Shown here piece by piece: positions 18,128 through 27,295 of a stretch of 53,033 nucleotides of DNA. A program made the translations under genes and the position numbers. This DNA is from Bacillus sp. ISL-7 (lineage in GTDB: Bacteria; Bacillota; Bacilli; Bacillales_B; DSM-18226). The notes beneath the pieces were generated by a model that was not told where the DNA came from, did no database searches, and saw only the letters and a list, made by a program, of their open reading frames with translations. The stretch's first letter is position 1, and each line of letters opens with the position of its first letter. The stretch spans positions 23,685 to 76,717 of the forward strand of contig NZ_JAGGQW010000026.1 of assembly GCF_018613065.1 (NCBI RefSeq), written 5' to 3'.

Positions 18128-21100
18128 TTAATAATATTTAGGGACATCAAAAACTAAAGTATAGCTATCTAGTAAACTATAAAGATTAAAAATGTTAGGT
18201 GTTTGTTTCACAGCCCAGCCAATATCGGTTGCATATTGATGTGTACCTGGAGCTGCAGGATTCCATTTCATTTTATAAATCGTGTCCTGGCCTTTATCAA
18301 TATAATTCAAGGCAACGAATTTTGCCCCACCCACAATCGCTTTATCCGGTGTAGTCCAGTCCTGATTAAATGCCCTTCTTGCTCCACAATGAAGCGGACA
18401 CTTATCAAAAGCACCAACAGCATACATATTATAAACGATCGCATCATAGGAGGCTGCATCACTTGCTAATTCGGTAATCTCTTCTTCTCCTGTAGCAGGA
18501 TCAATGACAGGGTTCCCATTACTATCAAGCTTTTTCTTTACCTTAACCCCTTTTGCTAACGTAGAACTGCCATTGCCTGTTTCAAGAAGCGCGTGGGAAA
18601 TCAAGTAAATTTCATTGATGTTATACAGTGCACCTGCGTTAACAAAAACTTGTCCTTTTCCTGTAAGAATTCCTTTATTGGTCAATATTTTTTGATTCAC
18701 TTCGTACGCATCTGCTCCAGCCATTTCGGAAAGCTTAAGAAATTGATAATAACTTGAAGTGCCAATTCCAAAATTAGTAGGATTAATATAATAGCTAATA
18801 TCCGTTGGGCTTGGATTTACCCATTCTTCATTATACTGAATCTTATACCAATAATATCCATCCTTTTGCATGGTTTTGGAATCGATTGTTACTTGTTCAT
18901 TAAGTTCTAGCTTTCCAAGGATCCAACCATCAACTGGTATTCCTCTAACGTTTGTATTGTCTGTGTTTACAACACCCACATTCGGTGTTGAGGCATTGAC
19001 TGTTAATAAATCACTTCGTACATAGGCATCATATTTTTTATCAGTTTGAGATACACCAATTTGTTTATCGAGAAGTTCTCCTAATGAAATATCATAATTG
19101 GTATATTGAGTAGTGGTTTTCTTAATAACCTCTAAAAAGTTTACTATTAATGAGGCACTATACTTACCATCATAATACTCAACCTTAATGGTGTGAATCC
19201 CTTCGGACAATTGTTGGGGGGAAGAACTATAATTATTAACCCCGTCCTTCCAGCTATCCACTTTACGTATACCATCAACATAAATTCGTATACCATCATC
19301 GGCTTTACCTGAAAGTTTATAATTACTTGATTTTGCGATATATACCTTTTTTTCAAAAACAGCAGAAAAATTATCTGCTGGGATATTGGTTATAGGAGAT
19401 CCACTCCAATAAAAATTCAGCGCATCAAACGTTTTTTGAACAGGAGTCCCTGTCAAATTATTGCTAGGATAGAATTTCGCTTCCCAAAAATCTTCAATGA
19501 GGTCTAATTTCATCGTGGCACTATATTTTGAATCATAATACTCAACCTTAATGGTATGGGTACCCGTCGTAAGAGTTACTGGATCATCGATGATATTCAC
19601 GCCATCTGTCCATTTATCGACTTTGAGTACTCCGTCTATATAAACTCGTACACCATCATCTGCTTTTCCTATGAATCTATATTTTCCAGGTTGCGTCACA
19701 ACATATTGTTTTTCAAAGGTTCCAGAGAAACCATCACTCGGGATTTCAGGATCTGGCGAGCCATTTCCCCAAGAAAATTGTAATTCATCATAAACTTTTA
19801 TTAGTGGAGCACCTGTAAAATCCTTTGATGGATAATACGTTGCTTTCCACTTAGTAGGATCCACCGTTTCATTCTCATGATTAATTGGTTCTAGTTTCAA
19901 ATTCAATGTAGCACTGTATTTTGAATCATAATACTCAACTTTAACAGTATGGGTCCCTGGCTCTAGCGTAATAGGAGCATCGATGTAATGCACGCCATCT
20001 GTCCATTTATCCACATAACGGATTCCGTCAATATAAACTCTTGCACCATCGTCGGCTTTTCCTACGATTTTATAATCCCCTGCTACATCCACAACATAAT
20101 TTCTTTCAAAAATACCTGAGAAATTATCAGTTGGAATAGTAGGATCTGGCGAGCCATTTCCCCAAGAAAATTGTAATTCATCATAAACTTTTATTACTGG
20201 AGCACCTGTAAAATCCTTTGATGGATAATACGATGCTTTCCACTTAGTAGGATCCACCGTTTCATTCTCATGATTAATTGGTTCTAGTTTCAAATTCAAT
20301 GTAGCACTGTATTTTGAGTCATAATACTCAACTTTAACCGTATGGGTCCCTGGCTCTAACGTAATAGGAGCATCGATGTAATGCACGCCATCTGTCCATT
20401 TATCCACATAACGGATTCCGTCAATATACACTCTTGCTCCATCGTCCGCTTTTCCTACGATTTTATAATCGCCTGTTTTATCAACAACATAATTTCTTTC
20501 AAAAATACCTGAGAAATTATCAGTTGGAATAGTAGAATCTGGTGAGCCGCTTCCCCAAGAAAATTGCAATTGATCATATTCTTTCTTAATAGGTGTACCT
20601 GTAAAATCCTTAGTAGGATAAAATCTGGCACTCCACTTATCAACTGGAATTGTTACCACTTCTTCTGGGATGGATTCCACTACTTCATTCATATTAAATA
20701 CAAAGGAAGAACTCCATTTGTCATCAAAATACTCTATTAATATCGTATGACTGCCAGATGCTAGATAAACCTCTTGATTAAATGAATTAATTCCCGACTT
20801 CCACTTATCAACTTTTTTGGTACCGTCGACGTAAACACGCACTCCATCATCTGCCTTGCCTGTTAAGCTGTAATTTCCAGATTTAGTAACCTGTACTTGT
20901 TTTTTAAATACAGCCGTAAAATGGTCAGATGGAATGCCTGAAATTGGTGATCCACTCCCCCAATGAAAGTCTAAGTTTGGATAAAATTTCTTTACTGGGC
21001 TTCCAGAAAAATCAGCTGACGGATAAAATTCTGCTGACCACGAATCTGATCCAATACTTTCAGAAAGTTTTACCAAATCAATAGCTAGAGCAGCGCTCCA

Positions 21101-21511
21101 CTTTTTTTCATAATATTGAACCTTTAGCGTATGAGTGCCTGCGGTTAAATAGATTTCTTGATTAATAGAATGTACACCGTCACTCCAAAAATCTATTCTT
21201 TTCTTCCCATCTACATAAATCCGTACCCCATCATCAGCTTTTCCTGTTAGGCGATATTTCCCTGGACTTGAGATGGTTACCGTTTTCTCAAATATTGCCG
21301 AGAAATTGTCTTTTGGAATTTTTGGATCAGGCGAATTTGCCTTCCAATCGAATTTTACATTTGTATATGTTTTAGTTATCCCAGTTCCAGTAAAATCAAT
21401 TCTGGGGTAGAAAGTAGCTTTCCACGCTCCATCCTCAGCCTTAGCGGAATCATCGTTTATAAAAAATAATCCGAAGAATCCAAGAAAGAATATCATTAAT
21501 GGAATATTCAA
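18128..21511 (-). CDS. Secreted PA14-repeat beta-N-acetylglucosaminidase (autolysin)
   Basis: A 1127-residue exported wall hydrolase. A signal peptide ends near AKA-ED. Six PA14-like beta domains of about 125-131 residues follow (roughly 27 to 810); each starts with W.A.FYP or WKA.YYP, has ADDGVR(I/V)YVDG in the middle and ends with VEYYD.K.SA. Such domains usually bind carbohydrate. An SH3-like linker contains NVRGIPVDGWILGKL. The C-terminal GH73 domain has INEIYLISHALLETGNGSS with the catalytic glutamate, YNMYAVGAFD and GTHQYATDIGWA, resembling LytD. The frame's first usual start is TTG at 21511, poorly spaced from its ribosome site (see findings). Likely role: peptidoglycan turnover near teichoic acid. 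Confidence 0.88.
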   Translation of the reverse strand: MNIPLMIFFLGFFGLFFINDDSAKAEDGAWKATFYPRIDFTGTGITKTYTNVKFDWKANSPDPKIPKDNFSAIFEKTVTISSPGKYRLTGKADDGVRIYVDGKKRIDFWSDGVHSINQEIYLTAGTHTLKVQYYEKKWSAALAIDLVKLSESIGSDSWSAEFYPSADFSGSPVKKFYPNLDFHWGSGSPISGIPSDHFTAVFKKQVQVTKSGNYSLTGKADDGVRVYVDGTKKVDKWKSGINSFNQEVYLASGSHTILIEYFDDKWSSSFVFNMNEVVESIPEEVVTIPVDKWSARFYPTKDFTGTPIKKEYDQLQFSWGSGSPDSTIPTDNFSGIFERNYVVDKTGDYKIVGKADDGARVYIDGIRYVDKWTDGVHYIDAPITLEPGTHTVKVEYYDSKYSATLNLKLEPINHENETVDPTKWKASYYPSKDFTGAPVIKVYDELQFSWGNGSPDPTIPTDNFSGIFERNYVVDVAGDYKIVGKADDGARVYIDGIRYVDKWTDGVHYIDAPITLEPGTHTVKVEYYDSKYSATLNLKLEPINHENETVDPTKWKATYYPSKDFTGAPLIKVYDELQFSWGNGSPDPEIPSDGFSGTFEKQYVVTQPGKYRFIGKADDGVRVYIDGVLKVDKWTDGVNIIDDPVTLTTGTHTIKVEYYDSKYSATMKLDLIEDFWEAKFYPSNNLTGTPVQKTFDALNFYWSGSPITNIPADNFSAVFEKKVYIAKSSNYKLSGKADDGIRIYVDGIRKVDSWKDGVNNYSSSPQQLSEGIHTIKVEYYDGKYSASLIVNFLEVIKKTTTQYTNYDISLGELLDKQIGVSQTDKKYDAYVRSDLLTVNASTPNVGVVNTDNTNVRGIPVDGWILGKLELNEQVTIDSKTMQKDGYYWYKIQYNEEWVNPSPTDISYYINPTNFGIGTSSYYQFLKLSEMAGADAYEVNQKILTNKGILTGKGQVFVNAGALYNINEIYLISHALLETGNGSSTLAKGVKVKKKLDSNGNPVIDPATGEEEITELASDAASYDAIVYNMYAVGAFDKCPLHCGARRAFNQDWTTPDKAIVGGAKFVALNYIDKGQDTIYKMKWNPAAPGTHQYATDIGWAVKQTPNIFNLYSLLDSYTLVFDVPKYY

Positions 21512-21568
21512 TTGTCGAAATTTGATTTTTAAGCCCTCCTAAATAATTTTTTTGTCGATATATAAACT

Positions 21569-21597
21569 ATTATCTTAAAGTTTCATAGAAATGTTAA
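21569..21597 (-). promoter_or_regulatory. Sigma-A promoter of the glucosaminidase gene
   Basis: Minus-strand TTAACA (21597-21592), 17-base spacer, GATAAT (21574-21569). Transcription would start near 21562, about 25 bases before the ribosome site at 21540-21534. Confidence 0.65.
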
Positions 21598-21747
21598 TAC
21601 ATAATATAAATATAGTAAAAAAGACCCAGCATGACAACTGGAGATATGCCCCAACTAGGGAATATTCAGTTAAAATGGTAAATTTTATGTACATTTATTA
21701 ATTAATATTGAATAAGTTATAGATAATCCTAGAAAGAGGTGGAAGAT

Positions 21748-21996
21748 ATGAGTAATCAAATGTTGGAAATTCAAAAAATAAGAATTTTTTTTGAAACTGT
21801 TGATCAGGATACTTCCGTCGAGAAAATAAGAGCAATGGGACTAAGTTTGATTTCCATTATTGATGAAATGATACAACAAAATCAGCTCCTCAAGGATAAA
21901 TGGCTTGAGGCCAATGAAGATCTCCACTGGCTAAGAAGAAGGGCTGATGACTGGATGTTAAGGGCTATGGAAAAGGATTCCCAAGTTAATAAATAA
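21748..21996 (+). CDS. Small helical protein of unknown function
   Basis: An 82-residue, highly charged protein predicted to be almost wholly helical, with a likely coiled coil over LISIIDEMIQQNQLLKDKW and a tryptophan- and arginine-rich segment LHWLRRRADDWM. No signal peptide, membrane segment or known motif. I choose the ATG at 21748 behind AGAGGTGG; a GTG at 21739 lies on that site. It runs divergently from the glucosaminidase, ahead of a small CxxC protein on the same strand. I do not recognise the family. Confidence 0.65.
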   Translation: MSNQMLEIQKIRIFFETVDQDTSVEKIRAMGLSLISIIDEMIQQNQLLKDKWLEANEDLHWLRRRADDWMLRAMEKDSQVNK

Positions 21997-22070
21997 AGTC
22001 TACTTTAGTATGATTAATAATTTTTAGGACAAAATATTATACAAAGTTAACTGAAATAGAAGGTGGTACT

Positions 22071-22265
22071 ATGGCACTATGTGCTGATTGCGGACGGGAA
22101 GATATTTCATACTACTTAATAAATGGTTTTTGTGAGGATTGTATTGAATATAATAGTATTTCTGAATGGAATGATGAGGATGAAGATGGAGATAAAAATG
22201 GAGATACTGGCAATGTAATGCCCTTAGATCCTGTCCTTCATTTATTACAAACAGATGAAATTTGA
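22071..22265 (+). CDS. Small CxxC zinc-ribbon-like protein
   Basis: A 64-residue protein with two cysteine pairs, CADCGRED near the start and CEDC at about 22-25, suited to bind one zinc ion. The rest is very acidic (EWNDEDEDGDKNGD) and probably disordered. The ATG follows GAAGGTGG. It ends just before a clear terminator. The function is unknown; the fold resembles short zinc ribbons that contact nucleic acid or protein. Confidence 0.65.
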   Translation: MALCADCGREDISYYLINGFCEDCIEYNSISEWNDEDEDGDKNGDTGNVMPLDPVLHLLQTDEI

Positions 22266-22282
22266 GTTGAGTTTTTGGAATC

Positions 22283-22318
22283 GGTGAGGAGTATAGTATT
22301 CCTCACCTTTTGCTTTTT
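22283..22318 (+). terminator. Terminator after the CxxC protein gene
   Basis: GGTGAGG at 22283-22289 pairs with CCTCACC at 22301-22307, followed by TTTTGCTTTTT. It overlaps the end of the convergent small gene at 22303. Confidence 0.8.
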
Positions 22319-22614
22319 ACCATTGCACTTCTAAGAAATTTTATTGTTAGAGGTTTAATTCTCATGAGACGTCTGGCTTTTTCTTTCATAACAAAGATCA
22401 AATATTCCGTACTGTACCGGATATCTTCTTTCCGAATAAATTCTACGGTCTTTATATTATCCTTATCGACTCGCCTGATCTCAAACCAACCTCTTATACA
22501 TGGATAAACAATATGCTCCTGCCCAGATATTTCATAGTGATTGGCTGGAATAGATTTAATGGAAGGTCTAGTATAAGTGATTACATTTGCCCTTTTTGTT
22601 TTCATTTTCCACAT
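22303..22614 (-). CDS. Small basic protein of unknown function
   Basis: A 103-residue basic protein with alternating beta strands (HIVYPCIRGWFEIRRV, TEYLIFVMKEKARRL) and no signal peptide or membrane helix. The ATG at 22614 sits behind AGAGGTG; a GTG at 22623 is too close to that site. It lies between the convergent CxxC protein gene and the TarS-like glycosyltransferase. I do not recognise it; it could be a small beta-barrel or a phage-like accessory protein. Confidence 0.55.
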   Translation of the reverse strand: MWKMKTKRANVITYTRPSIKSIPANHYEISGQEHIVYPCIRGWFEIRRVDKDNIKTVEFIRKEDIRYSTEYLIFVMKEKARRLMRIKPLTIKFLRSAMVKSKR

Positions 22615-22667
22615 GGTGGTCACCTCTATATTTTTTCTGTATTCCTCTCATGTCCAGAATAATGATT

Positions 22668-23645
22668 CTACATTTGGACTGAAGCCAGTTTATGAATATC
22701 ATTTTCTTTTGCCACTTCCATAAAGTAATGGAACCGAGGTTCTAGAGAAGTAAGTAAGCTGTCATCCACATGGTTGTCAATAAATCTTTTTGTTTCACTT
22801 AACCAGTCTTTTTTTTGTTCTTGTGTTAACCGGGAAGTTAATAGATGCCCACGTAAACGGCTGGCATGTAGAAACCGATTTAAGAAAGCAACCTTTAACC
22901 TTGTTTTATATGATTCATCATGTTTACATTCATGTAAAAATTCCATGAGTCGATTAAAGGAAAAAAAGAATTGCTCTGCAGGGAAATACTTTACACTCAG
23001 ATTCTCTTTCCCACGTGATACAACGAAGTAATAATGATAGTCCGCGAGTACGGTAATAACCTTAGCTGTCACATAGCATTGCATGACAAAAAGCTGATCT
23101 TCACCCACTACAGCCTTTGGATGGAATCTAAAATCATTTTGTCTCAGAAAAGAGAGCTTAAACATCTTGTGAGGTGCTAAAGAGTTAACTAAATTATCTT
23201 TGATAATATCAGCCTTCGGACGGTTCCCTTTTTTAAACATAGACCCAGGTACTTTGCGCCCATTGATACCAACATACTTGCCATAAATGACATCGGACTG
23301 ATTTTTTTTTGCTTCTATATAAAAGCGTTCTAACGCTTCTTCTCCTAGGAAATCGTCATTGTCCAGGAAAAGAATATATTCACCACGAGCCGCATCTATC
23401 GCATCGTTTCGTGGAATCATTGGGCCTCCTGAATTATCAATCCGATCAATTAGAACAATGTTACTCATTAACTTACTAAAGTTCTCAATAACTTCCTTAC
23501 TATTATCTGTAGAGCAATCATTCACACAAATGACCTCAAATTCTGACGCATCCATCGTTTGGTGCATTAAGGAATCCAACGTTACATTCAAATGTCTTGC
23601 CGCGTTATATACAGGTATAGCCACTGTAACCTTTAACAAGTCCAT
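22668..23645 (-). CDS. GT2 glycosyltransferase, TarS/TarQ-like (teichoic acid glycosylation)
   Basis: GT-A glycosyltransferase of about 325 residues. VTVAIPVYNAARHLN, CVNDCSTDN, the DXD motif in ILFLDNDD and the catalytic-site EDQLFVMQCY are present. SGGPMIPRNDAI, VNGRKVPGSMFKK and SLAPHKMFKLSFLR closely echo the catalytic half of Staphylococcus TarS, which puts beta-GlcNAc on poly-ribitol phosphate. The trimerisation and binding domains of TarS are missing. The ATG at 23645 abuts GGAGGA; the TTG at 23639 has better spacing and may be the true start. Inferred role: sugar decoration of the teichoic acid made by the tar genes. The sugar is unknown. Confidence 0.83.
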   Translation of the reverse strand: MDLLKVTVAIPVYNAARHLNVTLDSLMHQTMDASEFEVICVNDCSTDNSKEVIENFSKLMSNIVLIDRIDNSGGPMIPRNDAIDAARGEYILFLDNDDFLGEEALERFYIEAKKNQSDVIYGKYVGINGRKVPGSMFKKGNRPKADIIKDNLVNSLAPHKMFKLSFLRQNDFRFHPKAVVGEDQLFVMQCYVTAKVITVLADYHYYFVVSRGKENLSVKYFPAEQFFFSFNRLMEFLHECKHDESYKTRLKVAFLNRFLHASRLRGHLLTSRLTQEQKKDWLSETKRFIDNHVDDSLLTSLEPRFHYFMEVAKENDIHKLASVQM

Positions 23646-23802
23646 TCCTCCAACTAGGTAGTCCAAAATAAATTTATATGTATTACTTTTTCACTTTTTG
23701 TATCAATATATAACAGAAGCATAAAAATAAGAACCTAACTTCGAGTTACATTCATTATTCCCGTATTAATCTCGTATTAATCTTGATTGCCTGTGTTATA
23801 AC

Positions 23803-23831
23803 GCAAAAAAGGCCGCCAAAAGGCCGCCTTA
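23803..23831 (-). terminator. Terminator of the C39-like peptidase gene
   Basis: On the minus strand AAGGCGGCC and GGCGGCCTT pair around TTTT with one G-G mismatch, followed by six T residues. The stem is built from a direct repeat of GGCGGCCTTTT. Confidence 0.7.
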
Positions 23832-23872
23832 TGTTTTGTATTCACGTATTTAATACCTTAAAGGATTTTTAA

Positions 23873-24907
23873 TTAATAAGATATGGCCCGCTTACTTTGG
23901 TTGCCCCATAATCTATTAAATTCCGCTTTGCTGATTTTGGCATTCTTTTCCCCTGTCCAGCAATCATTATAGTAATAATTAGATTGATCAAGACCTGTTA
24001 GCACCAATGCATGCACTGAAAAACCATGCATACGTGAAACCAAAACAACAACCGGTTTATTATTTACTAATTGTTTTTCTATTGTTCCATTACTAGCACC
24101 TGTTAGGTTTTTGGCACTTCCAGCATATTCCTTTACTAATCCCATTAGGGCAGGAGGATAAATAGTCCATCCTGATCTTGTAAACGGATTCCCAACATAA
24201 CCAAGGTTTGGATTACTTGAATGCCTTGGCATTTTTTTCGCTAAGGTGACTTTATCGACACGCACGCCTTTATACTGAAGCATCATTGTGACTGCAGTAA
24301 TTTCACAACCTGTTGGCAGCTCTGGCCTTTGATTGATCAAGGGTACATTTAATTTAAGACTACTGACCTTAGATGCGTGGTTCCCGTAAACCGTTTTTGC
24401 TTGATATTGATACCACGAAAGAATACGTTGTGAACCTTTTTCTCTTTTAGTAGCCTGTGTCACATACCCAAAAGTATTTATGGTAAAGATATACTTAATA
24501 TTTTTTGCATGGGCTCCATAAATGGTTCCAGGGTAATAATCATATCTAGAAAGTACTCGTTGTGTTCCTTTTTCTCTTAAAACAGCCTTAGTCAATTTTC
24601 CTGAGGCATCCATGTTGAAGATATACTTGATATTATTTGCATGTTTTCCATAGACTGTATTCGGAAAATACACATACTGATTAGTAACCTTCTGAGTCTT
24701 TTCATCGAGTCTTACAGCATTCACAATGTATCCACCACTATTGATATTAAAAATATATCTAATTTTTTTAGCTCCGTTTACATTGCTATTTGGGTAAAAT
24801 ACTTCTATCTTTGTTGATTTTTTAACAGTATCTGCATGTACATTACCGCCTAAAGAAGGGAAGATAAGTACAAGAATTAACAAAGAAAGACATAATTTTT
24901 TATTCAT
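23873..24907 (-). CDS. Exported C39-like cysteine peptidase with N-terminal repeats
   Basis: A 344-residue secreted protein. The signal peptide (1-25) ends near VHA. Three 44-residue repeats follow (about 35-170), each of the form YP.T.YG.HAKNIKYIFNIN with a closing QR.LS.Y, unlike any enzyme fold I know. The C-terminal Peptidase_C39_2 domain (about 183-340) has catalytic Cys201 in LPTGCEITAV, His299 in GFSVHALVLTG and Asn/Asp at 314-315 in YYYNDCWTG. It probably cleaves peptides at or in the wall; the substrate is unknown. The start at 24907 has AGGAG. It lies downstream of the broken serine hydrolase. Confidence 0.83.
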   Translation of the reverse strand: MNKKLCLSLLILVLIFPSLGGNVHADTVKKSTKIEVFYPNSNVNGAKKIRYIFNINSGGYIVNAVRLDEKTQKVTNQYVYFPNTVYGKHANNIKYIFNMDASGKLTKAVLREKGTQRVLSRYDYYPGTIYGAHAKNIKYIFTINTFGYVTQATKREKGSQRILSWYQYQAKTVYGNHASKVSSLKLNVPLINQRPELPTGCEITAVTMMLQYKGVRVDKVTLAKKMPRHSSNPNLGYVGNPFTRSGWTIYPPALMGLVKEYAGSAKNLTGASNGTIEKQLVNNKPVVVLVSRMHGFSVHALVLTGLDQSNYYYNDCWTGEKNAKISKAEFNRLWGNQSKRAISY

Positions 24908-24969
24908 TATTATTTTCTCCTATCCTAACATGACATTTTTTCTTAGATGATTTAGTTAAAACGGTAAAC

Positions 24970-25926
24970 TTACTTGCCAACACTAAGAGCCGTAATATAT
25001 TTACTAGCTACGTAACCAACTCTTCCACCTATGTCAACAACATAGAAGTCTTTTTCCTTTTTGAAAAAATAGTATTCTTGATATTTATTAATATAGCCAA
25101 TTACCTTACCTGCAGTGGATTTGTCGACAATAGGTGCCTTTTCTCTCATTTTAATCATACCGGTTTTCGGCTGATTCGTGGCCCAGCCGCTTTGTGTTTG
25201 CTTGATCAGTGCGATCACCGATTTCTTTTCGATATAACCGGTGCCTTTACCAAATTTGATCCCATACCATGTGCCTTGATTTGAAACAATATGAAGGATT
25301 TGGTATTTCGTCAAGGTTCCAATTGCAGCTGTTTTTGACATACTTTGATAGATTGTCACATCTGCTTTACTCTTAAAATATATGGCTGACGCCTTATCTT
25401 TATGATTTTTATTCACAATGGCTGCTAGATCGGCAATTACCCTCTGTGATTTCTCATAGGAAATACCTTTTGTCATAATTGCTAAAACAAAGGGAGTTTT
25501 ATCATAAACGATGGCCGCGTCATTATAGATTCTTTCATTCGGGATCATCCCCACCTTGTGTGCGACGGCAACTCCCTTAACCCCACGTGGTATAGTAGAA
25601 TTATAGACTGTCTGTTTCAAATAACCAACGAGTTCTTTGCCAAGCGGACTCTTTTCAGAAAATTGATAAAGTCTTTTCACATAATTCTTTAAATCATTGG
25701 CAGAGGTTAAATTTCGCCCATTCGGATAAGCATACTGACCGCCAACGCTTTTCATATACATGATAAAATTCCCCTATTTTTTTATGTAATTAGTTAGTTC
25801 AACAGATAACTTATTTGAAAAATCCTAATGTGCCGTTATTTCTGCTGCACTTGCATGTTTACTCGGCATGATTACGGAAAACAAAATAAATGCAATAAAA
25901 ATCCCCTTTAAAAAATGTCCTGCCAT
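24970..25926 (-). pseudogene. Broken class A beta-lactamase-like serine hydrolase with SH3-like tail
   Basis: A signal-peptide fragment of 33 residues starts at 25926 behind GGGGAAAG, reads FIAFILFSVIMPSKHASAAE and stops at 25825. About 63 bases later a 264-residue frame (from 25761) carries only the C-terminal half of a class A serine-hydrolase domain: AVAHKVGMIPNERIYNDAAIVYD with the KTG-like box. Two SH3-like repeats follow (about 130-260). The middle, which should hold the catalytic SxxK and SDN motifs, is absent. An internal deletion plus a stop explains this. The second frame has its own AGGGGAA site and might still be translated, but without a signal peptide or catalytic serine. Confidence 0.75.
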
Positions 25927-26094
25927 CAACTCTTTCCCCATCCTTTTCCAGATTTCATCTTTCTTAAATTTTACCAAAATTAGCAATATATTAATATAGG
26001 TTTTGAGTAGAATCTCATCGATTTCTGTATTAAATTTCGATAATTTCTGCTATTCTATAGGTTGGTCCAAAATAACGTTATGGAGGAAAACTAG

Positions 26095-27024
26095 ATGAGA
26101 GCTGAAAAGAATAAAAAGAAAAAGAAAACATGGCTCCGCGTAACTGGAATTGTTTTATTACTACTTATAATTGGAATCGGTGTTTACGCCTATTCAGTAT
26201 ATAGCTCATTAACAACTGCTGTCGAAACGATGCATCACCCGGTCGATCGAAAATCCGACAAACGTACCAAGGAAGTATCTTTACAAGAAAAGGAGCCTTT
26301 CTCGGTATTGCTCTTGGGTGTGGACCAGCGTAAAGGCGATAAAGGTCGTTCTGACACCATGATTGTTTTGTCAGTGAATCCAAAACTAAATTCTGTAAAG
26401 ATGTTAAGTATTCCACGTGATACCCGAACAGAAATAGTTGGTAAAGGCACCGAGGATAAAATCAACCATGCTTACGCATTCGGCAACGAAGAAATGGCAA
26501 TGAACACGGTTGAAAATTTCTTGGACATTCCCATTGATTATTTTGTAAAAATAAACATGGAAGGCTTTGAGGATATTGTTGATGCGGTTGGAGGCATAAC
26601 GGTAAGCAATGATTTAGACTTTTCTCAAGATGGTTACCATTTCCCAAAGGGGCAAGTAACTTTAGATGGCAAAAAAGCGTTAGCCTTTACTCGGATGAGA
26701 CATGAAGACCCTCGTGGTGATTTTGGGCGCCAATTACGTCAGCGTGAAATTATTCAAGGTGTTTTAAGAGAAGGTGCGAGCCTCTCATCGCTTACTAAAT
26801 ATCAAAGTATTTTTACAGCCCTTGGCAATAATGTGAGAACAAATCTTACATTTGATCAAATGATGGATATTCAAAAGAATTACCGTAGTGCGGCTGGTAA
26901 CGTTGAGCAAATGACAATAAAAGGCGGCGGGACGAAAATTAACGGAATCTATTACTACATCGTTCCGCAAGACGAAAAACAACGGATTCAAAGTGAACTG
27001 AAAACACAATTAGATATTAAATAG
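26095..27024 (+). CDS. tagU: LytR-CpsA-Psr ligase TagU
   Basis: LCP-family enzyme of 309 residues (306 in B. subtilis TagU/LytR) that links teichoic acid to peptidoglycan outside the membrane. A lysine-rich cytoplasmic start precedes a membrane helix (about 14-35). The LCP domain has GVDQRKGDKGRSDTMI, SIPRDTRTEI and LAFTRMRHEDPRGDFGRQ, with the arginines and aspartates that hold pyrophosphate. The ATG follows GGAGG by seven bases. It ends in a strong terminator and is a single-gene unit. The call to TagU rather than TagT or TagV rests on overall resemblance. Confidence 0.9.
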   Translation: MRAEKNKKKKKTWLRVTGIVLLLLIIGIGVYAYSVYSSLTTAVETMHHPVDRKSDKRTKEVSLQEKEPFSVLLLGVDQRKGDKGRSDTMIVLSVNPKLNSVKMLSIPRDTRTEIVGKGTEDKINHAYAFGNEEMAMNTVENFLDIPIDYFVKINMEGFEDIVDAVGGITVSNDLDFSQDGYHFPKGQVTLDGKKALAFTRMRHEDPRGDFGRQLRQREIIQGVLREGASLSSLTKYQSIFTALGNNVRTNLTFDQMMDIQKNYRSAAGNVEQMTIKGGGTKINGIYYYIVPQDEKQRIQSELKTQLDIK

Positions 27025-27030
27025 TATTAA

Positions 27031-27068
27031 AACCTCTGCCGAGATAATAATTGGCAGAGGTTTTTTTG
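27031..27068 (+). terminator. Terminator of tagU
   Basis: AACCTCTGCC at 27031-27040 pairs with GGCAGAGGTT at 27053-27062, followed by a T run. Confidence 0.9.
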
Positions 27069-27182
27069 CTATTTAATAATTCACCACTAATCGAACCACA
27101 AAGGAACAAATTATATTAAAATGAACTTCCCTGCCTTCAGTGTCCGTCAACTGCGGACAAATTAGGAGTTTTGTCCACGGCT

Positions 27183-27195
27183 GGTGCCTGACACC
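27183..27195. repeat. Dispersed GGTGCCTGACACC element, copy 1
   Basis: A 13-base imperfect palindrome. The same word recurs at 29512-29524, 32972-32984 (inside a gene) and, as its reverse complement, at 36443-36455. Confidence 0.7.
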
Positions 27196-27295
27196 TTATT
27201 ATCACGGTTTTGTCATGAAACTAGTAAGCTATTGAAATATTTGTGTAATATTATTGTGGTAACTTTTATATAACAGAAGGAAGGGGTTTTCAATT

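Noticed and set aside
24970..25761. Functional beta-lactamase resistance gene
   Set aside because: The catalytic SxxK and SDN motifs are missing and the signal peptide is cut off by a stop codon; the SH3-like tail points to a wall protein remnant.
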